Positions 7,609 to 14,717 of a DNA stretch of 38,721 bases are shown piece after piece. Positions within the stretch are counted from its first letter, which is position 1. Every line of letters begins with the position of its first letter. The stretch is from Planctomycetota bacterium. GTDB lineage: Bacteria; Planctomycetota; Phycisphaerae; Sedimentisphaerales; Anaerohalosphaeraceae. The notes below the pieces were generated by a model, which saw nothing but the letters and a program-made list of their open reading frames with translations, was not told the origin of the DNA and searched no databases. The position numbers and the translations under genes are program-made. The stretch covers positions 1-38,721 of the forward strand of contig VRUI01000048.1 in the NCBI GenBank assembly GCA_019456225.1, given 5' to 3'.

Positions 7609-8256
7609 ATGAGCGAAAGTTATAGTTTTTTAATTGAAACTCCACTCGGCAACTACGAACTTAAAGCCGAAACCGAGCAGGAATTGCAGTCCTGGAATTC
7701 GACCCAAACAACTGACATAATCCGGGGACTCATCAAGTCCAAACCTAAGTACGATTCCGAAACGTTCGCAAACAATAAATATCGATTGACATTTAAGACT
7801 CCATACGGTTGTTACCAGATAGAAGCGGATAGTGCTGCCAGGTTGATTTTGCTAAGCTCACCAAAAACAACGATGATGGTTGAAACTCTAATCGGTTCAG
7901 AATCAGAATTTGCCCTCGGCCTGGCGATTCGGGAAGTATTACGGCCCTGTGATGGGAGTGAGGAAGAAGATTATAATTTAGATATTGCTGCAAAGGAAGC
8001 GTTGGCGATTTATTACAAAAACAAGGGTAAGCCTGCCAGGCATTCCCACGGCTCAACTATTTACGGGGCTGGTGTAGAACTAGATTTAATTAAGTGCTAT
8101 TTGCAGGATATGACTGCGAAGCAAATTATTGAATGGTTAAAGAACAATAGAAGTTTCGATACTAATAGTTCTACGGTTGGTCGTTACACAAGGCTCTTGT
8201 GGGGGTATGGCGTTCGTCCGATCAGGAAAGCAGCTAGCGAGGTAAGCAATGAGTGA
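7609..8256 (+). CDS. Hypothetical protein with a C-terminal HTH-like segment
   Basis: I start at the ATG at 7609, which has TTAAGGA upstream; the frame could begin 12 codons earlier at a GTG without good support. The 215-residue protein has two related halves near its start: SFLIETPLGNYELKAET at residues 5-21 and RLTFKTPYGCYQIEADS about 47 residues later. These look like a duplicated small beta motif. The C-terminus (IIEWLKNNRSFDTNSSTVGRY) resembles the helix-turn-helix of the next gene. Its stop overlaps that gene by 8 bp. No named family is assigned. Confidence 0.6.
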   Translation: MSESYSFLIETPLGNYELKAETEQELQSWNSTQTTDIIRGLIKSKPKYDSETFANNKYRLTFKTPYGCYQIEADSAARLILLSSPKTTMMVETLIGSESEFALGLAIREVLRPCDGSEEEDYNLDIAAKEALAIYYKNKGKPARHSHGSTIYGAGVELDLIKCYLQDMTAKQIIEWLKNNRSFDTNSSTVGRYTRLLWGYGVRPIRKAASEVSNE

Positions 8257-8854
8257 GGCCAAAGAGTACAAGAGACGCACACACAGCACAATAGACCTAT
8301 TGCCAAAGCAGCTTCAAGAGGCGATTATGTTAATGGTGGTCGATAGCGTTTGGCCGGACGATCACAAGGGAGCCAGGAGCGGTAAGCCACGGTATAAAGA
8401 CGCTGCAAGTTACATAGCCCAAAAGGGGCACAATGTCAGCGTCTACGCCGTAGGCAGGTACGCAAGGCGTTTGCGGCACTTCGCCCGCATGAAAGACGCA
8501 GGTCAAACAGTCAGAGACGTTATGAGCAATTTGAACAATGAGAAAGCTTCGGCAACACAAAAGGCAACCGCTGAATTGATAACGGCGGTAATCATTGACT
8601 CTCTTGCAAATGGTGATGAGCCAACAATAGAAGACTTGAAAAACTTGGCAAAAGCGGTCAAGGATTGCGCCTGGGTGTCAATGAAAGCAGATGAGTACAT
8701 TCGGCAGCGTATCGCTGAGCGAGTAGAAAAGGCTGATAAGAATATCAGTCTGATAGGCAAGAAGAAACGCATTGACCCTGAAACCCTCAAGGCGATCAAA
8801 GAGCAGGTTTACGGGATCATTGATGACAAGCTGGGTATTAGCCCAGGCAGATAA
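8249..8854 (+). CDS. DUF3486 family protein (phage Mu gp27-like)
   Basis: The 201-residue protein matches the DUF3486 pattern. A basic start runs into STIDLLPKQLQEAI. A predicted HTH follows (YKDAASYIAQKGHNVSVYAV, then GRYARRL) and a helical C-terminus. In phage Mu, gp27 sits with gp28 (large terminase) just before the head genes and is thought to be a small packaging component. Here no terminase, portal or capsid gene follows; only the right end of the element does. It may be retained for another DNA-binding role or be a relic of a phage ancestor. Confidence 0.7.
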   Translation: MSEAKEYKRRTHSTIDLLPKQLQEAIMLMVVDSVWPDDHKGARSGKPRYKDAASYIAQKGHNVSVYAVGRYARRLRHFARMKDAGQTVRDVMSNLNNEKASATQKATAELITAVIIDSLANGDEPTIEDLKNLAKAVKDCAWVSMKADEYIRQRIAERVEKADKNISLIGKKKRIDPETLKAIKEQVYGIIDDKLGISPGR

Positions 8855-8858
8855 GCAG

Positions 8859-8914
8859 ATTTAAACATGGTTTAAATGCCATGAAAACGCTGATTAAAAA
8901 GCGTATATATTTTT
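8859..8914 (+). terminator. Possible terminator after the transposon operon
   Basis: An inverted repeat ATTTAAAC-ATG-GTTTAAAT lies just after the last gene. A second small hairpin at 8887-8904 (ACGCT/AGCGT) is followed by ATATATTTTTATT. The stem is short and the U-run imperfect, so this is tentative. Confidence 0.35.
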
Positions 8915-9122
8915 ATTATAAGGCTGTTACAGATTAATAATAAAATCAGTGCGAAAAACAGTTTTAATGCAAGGCATTATATGAATTGATAGACAAATAA
9001 GACACGACATACTGCAATAGTTCGGTATGAAAGCTGTCTTTATATGAGTTGAAAAGCCGTGAAAATCGTCGATTTTCCAAAAAATCTGGCGATTTTTTGC
9101 GGATTTTTTACGCGCATTGGGT
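8915..9122. other. Non-coding right arm of the Mu-like transposon
   Basis: AT-rich DNA with no gene lies between the last gene and the right-end sites. A run near 9060-9110 is rich in GATTTTT/AAAATC pieces (CGATTTTCC, GCGATTTTTTGCGG) and could contain a weak third right-end site, which I cannot define. Confidence 0.4.
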
Positions 9123-9170
9123 TGGGTTCACTTTGCTATTGCAAAAGTCCATTTTGGTCGCGCCGCTACA
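9123..9170 (-). promoter_or_regulatory. Right terminus with transposase sites R1 and R2
   Basis: Read on the minus strand from 9170, the end begins TGTAGC. R1 is ACCAAAATGGACTTT (9158-9144) and R2 is AGCAAAGTGAACCCA (9137-9123). R1 begins 12 bases from the end, exactly like L1. R1 and R2 starts are 21 bases apart, about two helical turns, as for R1 and R2 of phage Mu. Confidence 0.75.
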
Positions 9171-9175
9171 ACTGA
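9171..9175. repeat. Right target-site duplication (ACTGA)
   Basis: Direct repeat of 471-475, immediately outside the ACA terminus. Confidence 0.85.
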
Positions 9176-9600
9176 AAAGAGCCGAACACCAGCAGGGGGA
9201 TTTCTCTGTTTTTCAGAATCCGTTGCTCGTACAGTGCAAAAACTCATTCACACTTAAATCCTTGCTCATCAACAAGTTAATATTCAGAAATTGAGCCGAA
9301 ACAAGGCGACTCTTTTGCCAAACTTGACATGAATCGTTCATTCGGATGTACAAAATCGTTTGATGCGCAGACAGTCACATTTCTTATTCCAAAGTTGAAG
9401 TCCCTCTGCTATTCTTATGCAGCCAATCTGTATTCTTCTTGACAAACGTTTCATTGATTTCAACAAGTTCAGCAACCTGTTTTTCAAGTTTCGCGATGCG
9501 GCGAATATAGAATTGTTCTGTTTTTCAAGTCAAGTTTCGTCCTCAAGTTTGCCAACACGATTATTATCGGACCAATTTAGGGCTTTTCTTGAGACAAATA
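9176..9600. other. Gene-poor DNA between transposon and GH127 gene
   Basis: No intact gene. On the minus strand, around 9380-9510, a frame encodes a coiled-coil-like stretch (RIAKLEKQVAELVEINE) followed by KKNTDWLHKNS. This faintly recalls the N-terminus of IS66-type transposases, but the frame is short and I could not tie it to a known motif. Before the Mu-like insertion this DNA was continuous with position 475. Confidence 0.35.
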
Positions 9601-9629
9601 TTGATATACCACCTTGAATATGCTATAAT
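9601..9629 (+). promoter_or_regulatory. Sigma-70-type promoter for the GH127 gene
   Basis: TTGATA at 9601-9606, a 17-base spacer and TATAAT at 9624-9629 with an extended -10 TG. Transcription would start near 9636 and leave a leader of about 185 bases before the GH127 start. Confidence 0.6.
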
Positions 9630-9635
9630 TCATCA

Positions 9636-9819
9636 AAAGCATAGGGGTTTGTATTTGATCAAGTCGAAAATGGGTATTTTGACATTGAGTGCGTTGCTCA
9701 ATACGCTCAAAATTCCCGTGAACGGTTACGATATTCTATTGGAAAAGATGCTCAGCGGCGTAGCTGAGTTGAGGTATATAATTTTATATGGGAAATCCCA
9801 GTTTATATAGGATAAAAAA
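9636..9819 (+). promoter_or_regulatory. Structured 5' leader of the GH127 gene
   Basis: The leader can form several hairpins: TTGAG/CTCAA near 9687-9703, CTCAGC/GCTGAG near 9751-9768 and GGGA/TCCC near 9790-9799. A short frame of 46 codons starting at 9670 ends at 9810, ten bases before the GH127 ATG. It could be a leader peptide or chance. No known riboswitch is recognised. Confidence 0.35.
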
Positions 9820-12800
9820 ATGTTTGAAAGAATTATGAAAGGTTTGAAGATGATAGGCAATTTGATAACGCCTGCAACTCCACAACTGGCACTTGCGGGC
9901 TTACTGGCCTGTGCGGCTCCTGCCTTTGGCGAAAGCGGCGATCAGTTTCTTGACGGCATCGGCGAAACGGCGATGATCGCCCGCTATGTTTTTGACGGCA
10001 ATGAAAATGACTGGTCTAGAAACGATCTTCACGGGAAACTGCTGGGCGAAGAAGGGGCTTATGTTGAGGACGAACTTTTCGGCAGCGTCCTGTCACTTCC
10101 AGGCGGCAGAGGCGGCAGTTATATTCAGATACCGGGGCAAGCTCTTATTGGCATTGACACGATAAGCGTTGCCGGCTGGGTTAATCTTAGTTCTGATTCA
10201 CAGCGTCAGAAGATATTTAGTTTCGGCCAGCACAAAAATGAACATTTTTACTGCACCGCAAAGGACAGATACGAAGATGTCGGCCACCGCGTCCGCATAA
10301 CCGAAAAAGGCAAAGGCGCAGAACAAGGAACCGCTTCTAAAAGCCTGAAAAAGGGCCAGTGGATACATCTGGCAGCGGTTCTGGACACCACAAAGAAAAC
10401 CATTAGCAGCTATGCAAATGGCGTCCTCGTCGCTCAGGCAACAGACGTAACTTTGAATATGGAACAGATACTGGATGATGACGATGAGAAAGTCAATCTG
10501 CTCTACATCGGCAGAGGCCAGGTTGGCGGCACAGAACTTAATGCCAAGCTGCATGATTTCAGACTTTACAACATCGCCCTTACCGATGAGCAGGTACAAA
10601 CCATTCGGAACAACTCGCTGTCGGACCAGTACAGAGTTGACGGAGATCTGGCATCGCTGGACCTTGGCCAGCTTACTGACAGAACAACTGATGTCGAACT
10701 TAATACAAAGGGCCAGATGGGCTCGACGATCAAATGGCAATCCGATAATGAAAATTTTGTCACATGCACCGGGAAACTAAGACGTCCAGCAAAGGATCAC
10801 GGCCAGCAAGAGGTGAAAGTTACTCTCTCAGCGACTGCCTCGCTTAAAGACATAACAAAAAGCAAAACCTTTGCAGTAACTGTCCCGCGGATGCCATCAG
10901 ATGCAAAAGTAGTTGCTAACGACAAAAAAACGCTGGACCTTGGCGACCTTTCGGCGATTATCGAAGATATCAAACTGGACACCAAAGGCAGTATCGGCGC
11001 ATCAATAACCTGGAAGTCAAATAATAAAAAAGCCATCTCAACTTCTGGTAAAGTTAGCCGCCCTGCTCCTGGCAGCGGCGACGCTAAGGTGACACTGACA
11101 GCAACGGTTAAATACGGCAATATCACTGAGACAAAAAGATTCAACGCAACTGTCATCGCGATGCAGACGGATCAGCAAATTGTCGATGCGGACCTGGCTT
11201 CTATTGATCTGGGCGACCTTGCAAAGGTAACAGAGGACATGACTCTTCCAACTGAGAGCAAATCCGGTTCGAGTACTATCTCGTGGGTCTCAAGTGATCA
11301 GACGGTGATATCTAATAAGGGTAAAGTGACTCGCCCGATGTTCAATGACGGTTCAAAAGATATTGTGCTTACAGTGACAGCATCTAAAGGCGAAACTTCG
11401 ACAAGGAAAGAATTTAATGCAACGGTGAGACGGCTTGCTGATACGCCGATACTGATCGAAGTTCCAGATGTAGCGGTTGAGACGGTCATTGGCCACCTGC
11501 CGCAACTGCCTTACTATGTCGAAGGCGTATTCCGTGATAATGCGAAAGGGCCATTGGTTCGGGTTATCTGGCCGGCTCCGAGAGATAATAGCAGAGTAGC
11601 CAAAGCAGGTCGATATGTGGTGACTGGCAAAGTTTCTGGAACTGACCTTGAAGTTAAAGCAATAGTTACAATTAAATCAGCAAAAATGGAACTGGACAGC
11701 GACCTTGACGAGGCCAGCCTGAAATCGTTCGCACTTGGAGATGTTATTCTTGAAAAGGATGACAAGGGTCGCGACACACAATTTATTAAGAATCGCGACA
11801 AGTTTATTTTGACGCTGGCAAAGACCGATCCGGATAGTTTTCTGTATAATTTCCGTGATGCTTTCGGCCAGAAACAACCAGAAGGCGTTAAGCCTCTTGG
11901 CGTTTGGGACAGCCAGACAACTCGTCTTCGCGGCCATGCGAGCGGTCACTATCTGACAGCGATCGCACAGGCATATGCGAGTACAACTTATGACAAAGAG
12001 TTGCATGCAAACTTTGAACAGAAGATGAATTACCTGATCGACACGCTGTATGATCTGTCTCAGAAAGCTGGTAACCCTGCAAAAGAAGGCGGCGAATTTG
12101 TAGCAGATCCGACAAAGGTGCCGGTTGGCCCGGGCAAAGAAAACTATGATTCGGACCTGACCAAAGAAGGGATCAGGACGGACTACTGGAACTGGGGCAA
12201 AGGGTTTATTAGCGGTTACCCGCCAGATCAGTTTATCATGCTCGAAAAGGGCGCAACCTACGGCAGCAGGAACAGCCAGGTCTGGGGGCCATACTACACG
12301 CTGCACAAGATCATCGCAGGGCTGCTGGACTGCTATGAAGTGGGCGGCAATGAAAAGGCTCTTGCTATCGCAGCGGACATGAGCATCTGGGTATATAAGC
12401 GTTTGAAAGTACTGCCTGAAGCTACACTTATCAAGATGTGGAACACCTATATCGCTGGCGACGCCTCCGGCATGAGCGAAACAATGGCAAGGCTGCACAC
12501 GATCACGGGCGATGAAAGATTCCTCGAAGGCGCAAAGCTGTTTGACAATATCAGCTTCTTCTTTGGCGATGCAAAACACTCGCATGGCCTTGCAAAGAAC
12601 GTTGACACTATCCGCGGCAAACACGCTAACCAGCACATCCCGCAGATCATCGGTGCCCTCGAAACTTATAAGGCTTCCAAGGATGACGAGTACTATCTCG
12701 TGTCCGACAACTTCTGGGACTTCTTCCGAAACAGCTATATGTACAATATCGGCGGCGTCGCTGGTGCCAAAAATCCCAACAACGCCGAATGCTTTACCGC

Positions 12801-13668
12801 AGAGCCCGACACTATATTTGAAAACGGCCTGTCAAAGGGCGGACAGAATGAAACCTGCGCAACTTACAACCTGCTAAAGCTTAGCAGGCAGATGTTCATG
12901 TTCGACCAGGATGGCAAGTTCATGGATTATTATGAGCAGGGACTATACAACCAGATACTGGCATCGGTTGCTGAGAACCATCCGGGCAATACTTATCATA
13001 TTCCGCTCAACCCTGGTGCGAAGAAGGGTTACAGCAATCCAAGAATGGAAGGCTTTACCTGTTGTAACGGTACCGCGATAGAAAGCAGCACGAAACTGCA
13101 GGACTCGATCTACTTCAAGAGCAAAGACAACAAGGCGCTCTATGTCAACCTGTATGTTCCGTCGACTTTGACATGGGCAGAGAGTGACGTTGTCATCAAG
13201 CAGAGAACTTCCTATCCGTATGCCGACATCACAACGATCACTATCGAAGGCAAAGGCAATTTTGAGATCAAGGTTCGAGTTCCGCAATGGGCAACCAACG
13301 GCTTCTTTGTCAAGATCAACGGCAGAAAGAAAAACGTAAAGGCTGTCCCAGGGACATATCTGAGCCTCAAAAACAGCTGGAAAGACGGCGATGCTATTGA
13401 ACTGCAAATGCCGTTCAACTTCTACTTGAGAGAGGTAATGGACCAGCCAAACATCGCAGGCATCTTCTATGGGCCGGTACTGCTGGCAGCGGAAGAGACA
13501 GTCTCATTGCCCGATTGGCGACCAATAACACTGGACGGCAGCGACATAGGGAAATCCTTCACCGGAAACCCAGAAGAACTAAGGTTTAAAAGCAACGACC
13601 TCAACTTCAAACCGTTCTACGAAACATACGACCGTTACTCAGTATACTTCGATGTAACGCTCGACTAA
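9820..13668 (+). CDS. Secreted GH127 beta-L-arabinofuranosidase with LamG and Ig-like modules
   Basis: The 1282-residue protein begins with a signal peptide ending near ACAAPAFG (about residue 38). A LamG fold spans about 45-250. Three repeats of an atrophied Ig-like domain start at 277, 367 and 458 (each D-L-x-x-L/I-DLG, later SxGKxxRP). An Ig-like BIg_4 module spans 542-625 and a GH127 (DUF1680) catalytic domain runs from 635 to the end. Zinc ligands matching Bifidobacterium HypBA1 are E1011 and C1013 (NETCAT) and the C1081-C1082 pair (FTCCNG); C1081 would be the nucleophile and E990 (NAECF) the acid/base. It should release beta-L-arabinofuranose from plant or algal glycans outside the cytoplasm. 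The catalytic half has normal family length; the N-terminal 630 residues are accessory. No partner gene is co-transcribed. Confidence 0.9.
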   Translation: MFERIMKGLKMIGNLITPATPQLALAGLLACAAPAFGESGDQFLDGIGETAMIARYVFDGNENDWSRNDLHGKLLGEEGAYVEDELFGSVLSLPGGRGGSYIQIPGQALIGIDTISVAGWVNLSSDSQRQKIFSFGQHKNEHFYCTAKDRYEDVGHRVRITEKGKGAEQGTASKSLKKGQWIHLAAVLDTTKKTISSYANGVLVAQATDVTLNMEQILDDDDEKVNLLYIGRGQVGGTELNAKLHDFRLYNIALTDEQVQTIRNNSLSDQYRVDGDLASLDLGQLTDRTTDVELNTKGQMGSTIKWQSDNENFVTCTGKLRRPAKDHGQQEVKVTLSATASLKDITKSKTFAVTVPRMPSDAKVVANDKKTLDLGDLSAIIEDIKLDTKGSIGASITWKSNNKKAISTSGKVSRPAPGSGDAKVTLTATVKYGNITETKRFNATVIAMQTDQQIVDADLASIDLGDLAKVTEDMTLPTESKSGSSTISWVSSDQTVISNKGKVTRPMFNDGSKDIVLTVTASKGETSTRKEFNATVRRLADTPILIEVPDVAVETVIGHLPQLPYYVEGVFRDNAKGPLVRVIWPAPRDNSRVAKAGRYVVTGKVSGTDLEVKAIVTIKSAKMELDSDLDEASLKSFALGDVILEKDDKGRDTQFIKNRDKFILTLAKTDPDSFLYNFRDAFGQKQPEGVKPLGVWDSQTTRLRGHASGHYLTAIAQAYASTTYDKELHANFEQKMNYLIDTLYDLSQKAGNPAKEGGEFVADPTKVPVGPGKENYDSDLTKEGIRTDYWNWGKGFISGYPPDQFIMLEKGATYGSRNSQVWGPYYTLHKIIAGLLDCYEVGGNEKALAIAADMSIWVYKRLKVLPEATLIKMWNTYIAGDASGMSETMARLHTITGDERFLEGAKLFDNISFFFGDAKHSHGLAKNVDTIRGKHANQHIPQIIGALETYKASKDDEYYLVSDNFWDFFRNSYMYNIGGVAGAKNPNNAECFTAEPDTIFENGLSKGGQNETCATYNLLKLSRQMFMFDQDGKFMDYYEQGLYNQILASVAENHPGNTYHIPLNPGAKKGYSNPRMEGFTCCNGTAIESSTKLQDSIYFKSKDNKALYVNLYVPSTLTWAESDVVIKQRTSYPYADITTITIEGKGNFEIKVRVPQWATNGFFVKINGRKKNVKAVPGTYLSLKNSWKDGDAIELQMPFNFYLREVMDQPNIAGIFYGPVLLAAEETVSLPDWRPITLDGSDIGKSFTGNPEELRFKSNDLNFKPFYETYDRYSVYFDVTLD

Positions 13669-13825
13669 ACAACAAACCAAGAGGGGGGTATTACATCCCA
13701 AAAAAATTGCGGGGCACTTTGCTTTTGACAAAACAGAGCTGGATATACTCTAATCGTCTTTCCTGAGCCTTTTTCCATAAACTTTTTCCAAATAGTATCA
13801 ATTTCGATATAGAGGGCTTTATAAA

Positions 13826-14461
13826 AAGCTTCAAGCTTTTGTTTTCGAGTATCCTCTTGGCGATGCCTCGCATTATTGTCACGTGGTATGTGTATTGCGA
13901 TCTAAAAATGTTGAAGGCCCTTATGAAGATGTGCTCGGCAAGCCTTTGATCGATTCAAAGACTCCTAATCATTCAAATCGTGACATTGACCCGCATTGTT
14001 TTGTTGATGACGATGGCCAGGCCTATTTGTTCTGGGGAGGCGATGGCACCTGTCGTTATGTAAAATTGAATGATGATATGATTTCTTTTGCTTCTGATGT
14101 TATGGAAGTACCTGGTGTTTCTGGAGCTGGCTATAGCTTCCTGGAAGCACCTTTTGTGATTAAAGAAAACGGTACTTACTTTATTATGTTTGCCACTCAA
14201 CCCTGGGCTTCAGAAATCCATTATGCAACAGCATCTACTATTAACGGCCCCTGGGCATATCAGGCTAGAATCGGGGCAGCAACTGGTAACGGGACCAATC
14301 ATCCAGGAGCAGCTTATTTTAAGGGTCAGTGGTGGTACACTTATCATACTGAAGAATTGTCAGGTGGTAATACAAGTTCAAGGTGTGTTTGTGTAGATAA
14401 GATGTACATCAATGGAGATAAAATCGCCCCAGTAATTTATTCTTCGTTCTGGATGGATTGA
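13826..14461 (+). pseudogene. Truncated GH43 glycosidase remnant
   Basis: The frame from a GTG at 13883 encodes 192 residues, and the same frame stays open from about 13800. It contains the second and third GH43 signatures. DIDPHCFVDDDGQAYLFWGG carries the pKa-modulating Asp (residue 36 from the GTG). LEAPFVIKENGTYF carries the general-acid Glu (residue 88). The first blade with the catalytic-base Asp, and any signal peptide, are missing. GH43 enzymes are usually over 300 residues, so this copy should be inactive. It lies 160-215 bp after the GH127 gene and probably once acted with it on arabinose-containing polymers. The lost 5' part and the jump in composition downstream suggest a recombination scar. 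Confidence 0.75.
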
Positions 14462-14717
14462 TTCCATGCAATGTGCTATTAAGGGTTTGTTGCTGGTTTT
14501 TTCTGTAATCACAAATCTAGCTCCACAAGGTAAATTAAAAGGGTCAGGTATCTTTTCCGGCATCAATACAACGCACTCATAGCCCGTATAGATGCATTTT
14601 AGCAAAACAATAATAATTAGAAAATAGATTTTCTGCCCTACTAGCCCTTGACACAAGGCGATGGAGCTGGTACTATGGGAGGGTTAGTATTTGGTTCTTT
14701 CTTTCATGGAGATACGC
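14462..14717. other. Gap at the left edge of the G+C-rich block
   Basis: AT-rich DNA without a gene. Base composition changes sharply near 14700. CCTTGACAC at 14646-14654 recurs at 23269-23277, just beyond the last gene of the block. Confidence 0.4.

Larger units (their letters stand above)
476..9170. mobile_element. Complete Mu-like transposon (8695 bp)
   Basis: Both termini are visible. The left end starts TGTAACCCCTATACCAAAGT. The right end, read on the minus strand, starts TGTAGCGGCGCGACCAAAAT. The two share TGTA and the ACCAAA block at the same distance, 12 bases in. The flanks carry the direct repeat ACTGA. The interior encodes a MuA-like DDE transposase and a MuB-like ATPase in the Mu order, a divergent repressor, a DUF3486 (Mu gp27-like) protein, several unknown small proteins and a DUF4062 cargo gene. 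Portal, capsid, tail and lysis genes are all absent, so it should move as a transposon and not form virions. Intact genes and ends suggest recent insertion. It landed 88 bp beyond the tRNA-Arg fragment. Confidence 0.88.

Noticed and set aside
9049-9294. Plus-strand open frame of 81 codons
   Set aside because: It crosses the transposon's right terminus and the binding sites R1 and R2, so it is not a gene.
11677-12636. Minus-strand open frame of 319 codons inside the GH127 gene
   Set aside because: Shadow of a well-supported catalytic domain, with no recognisable protein features.
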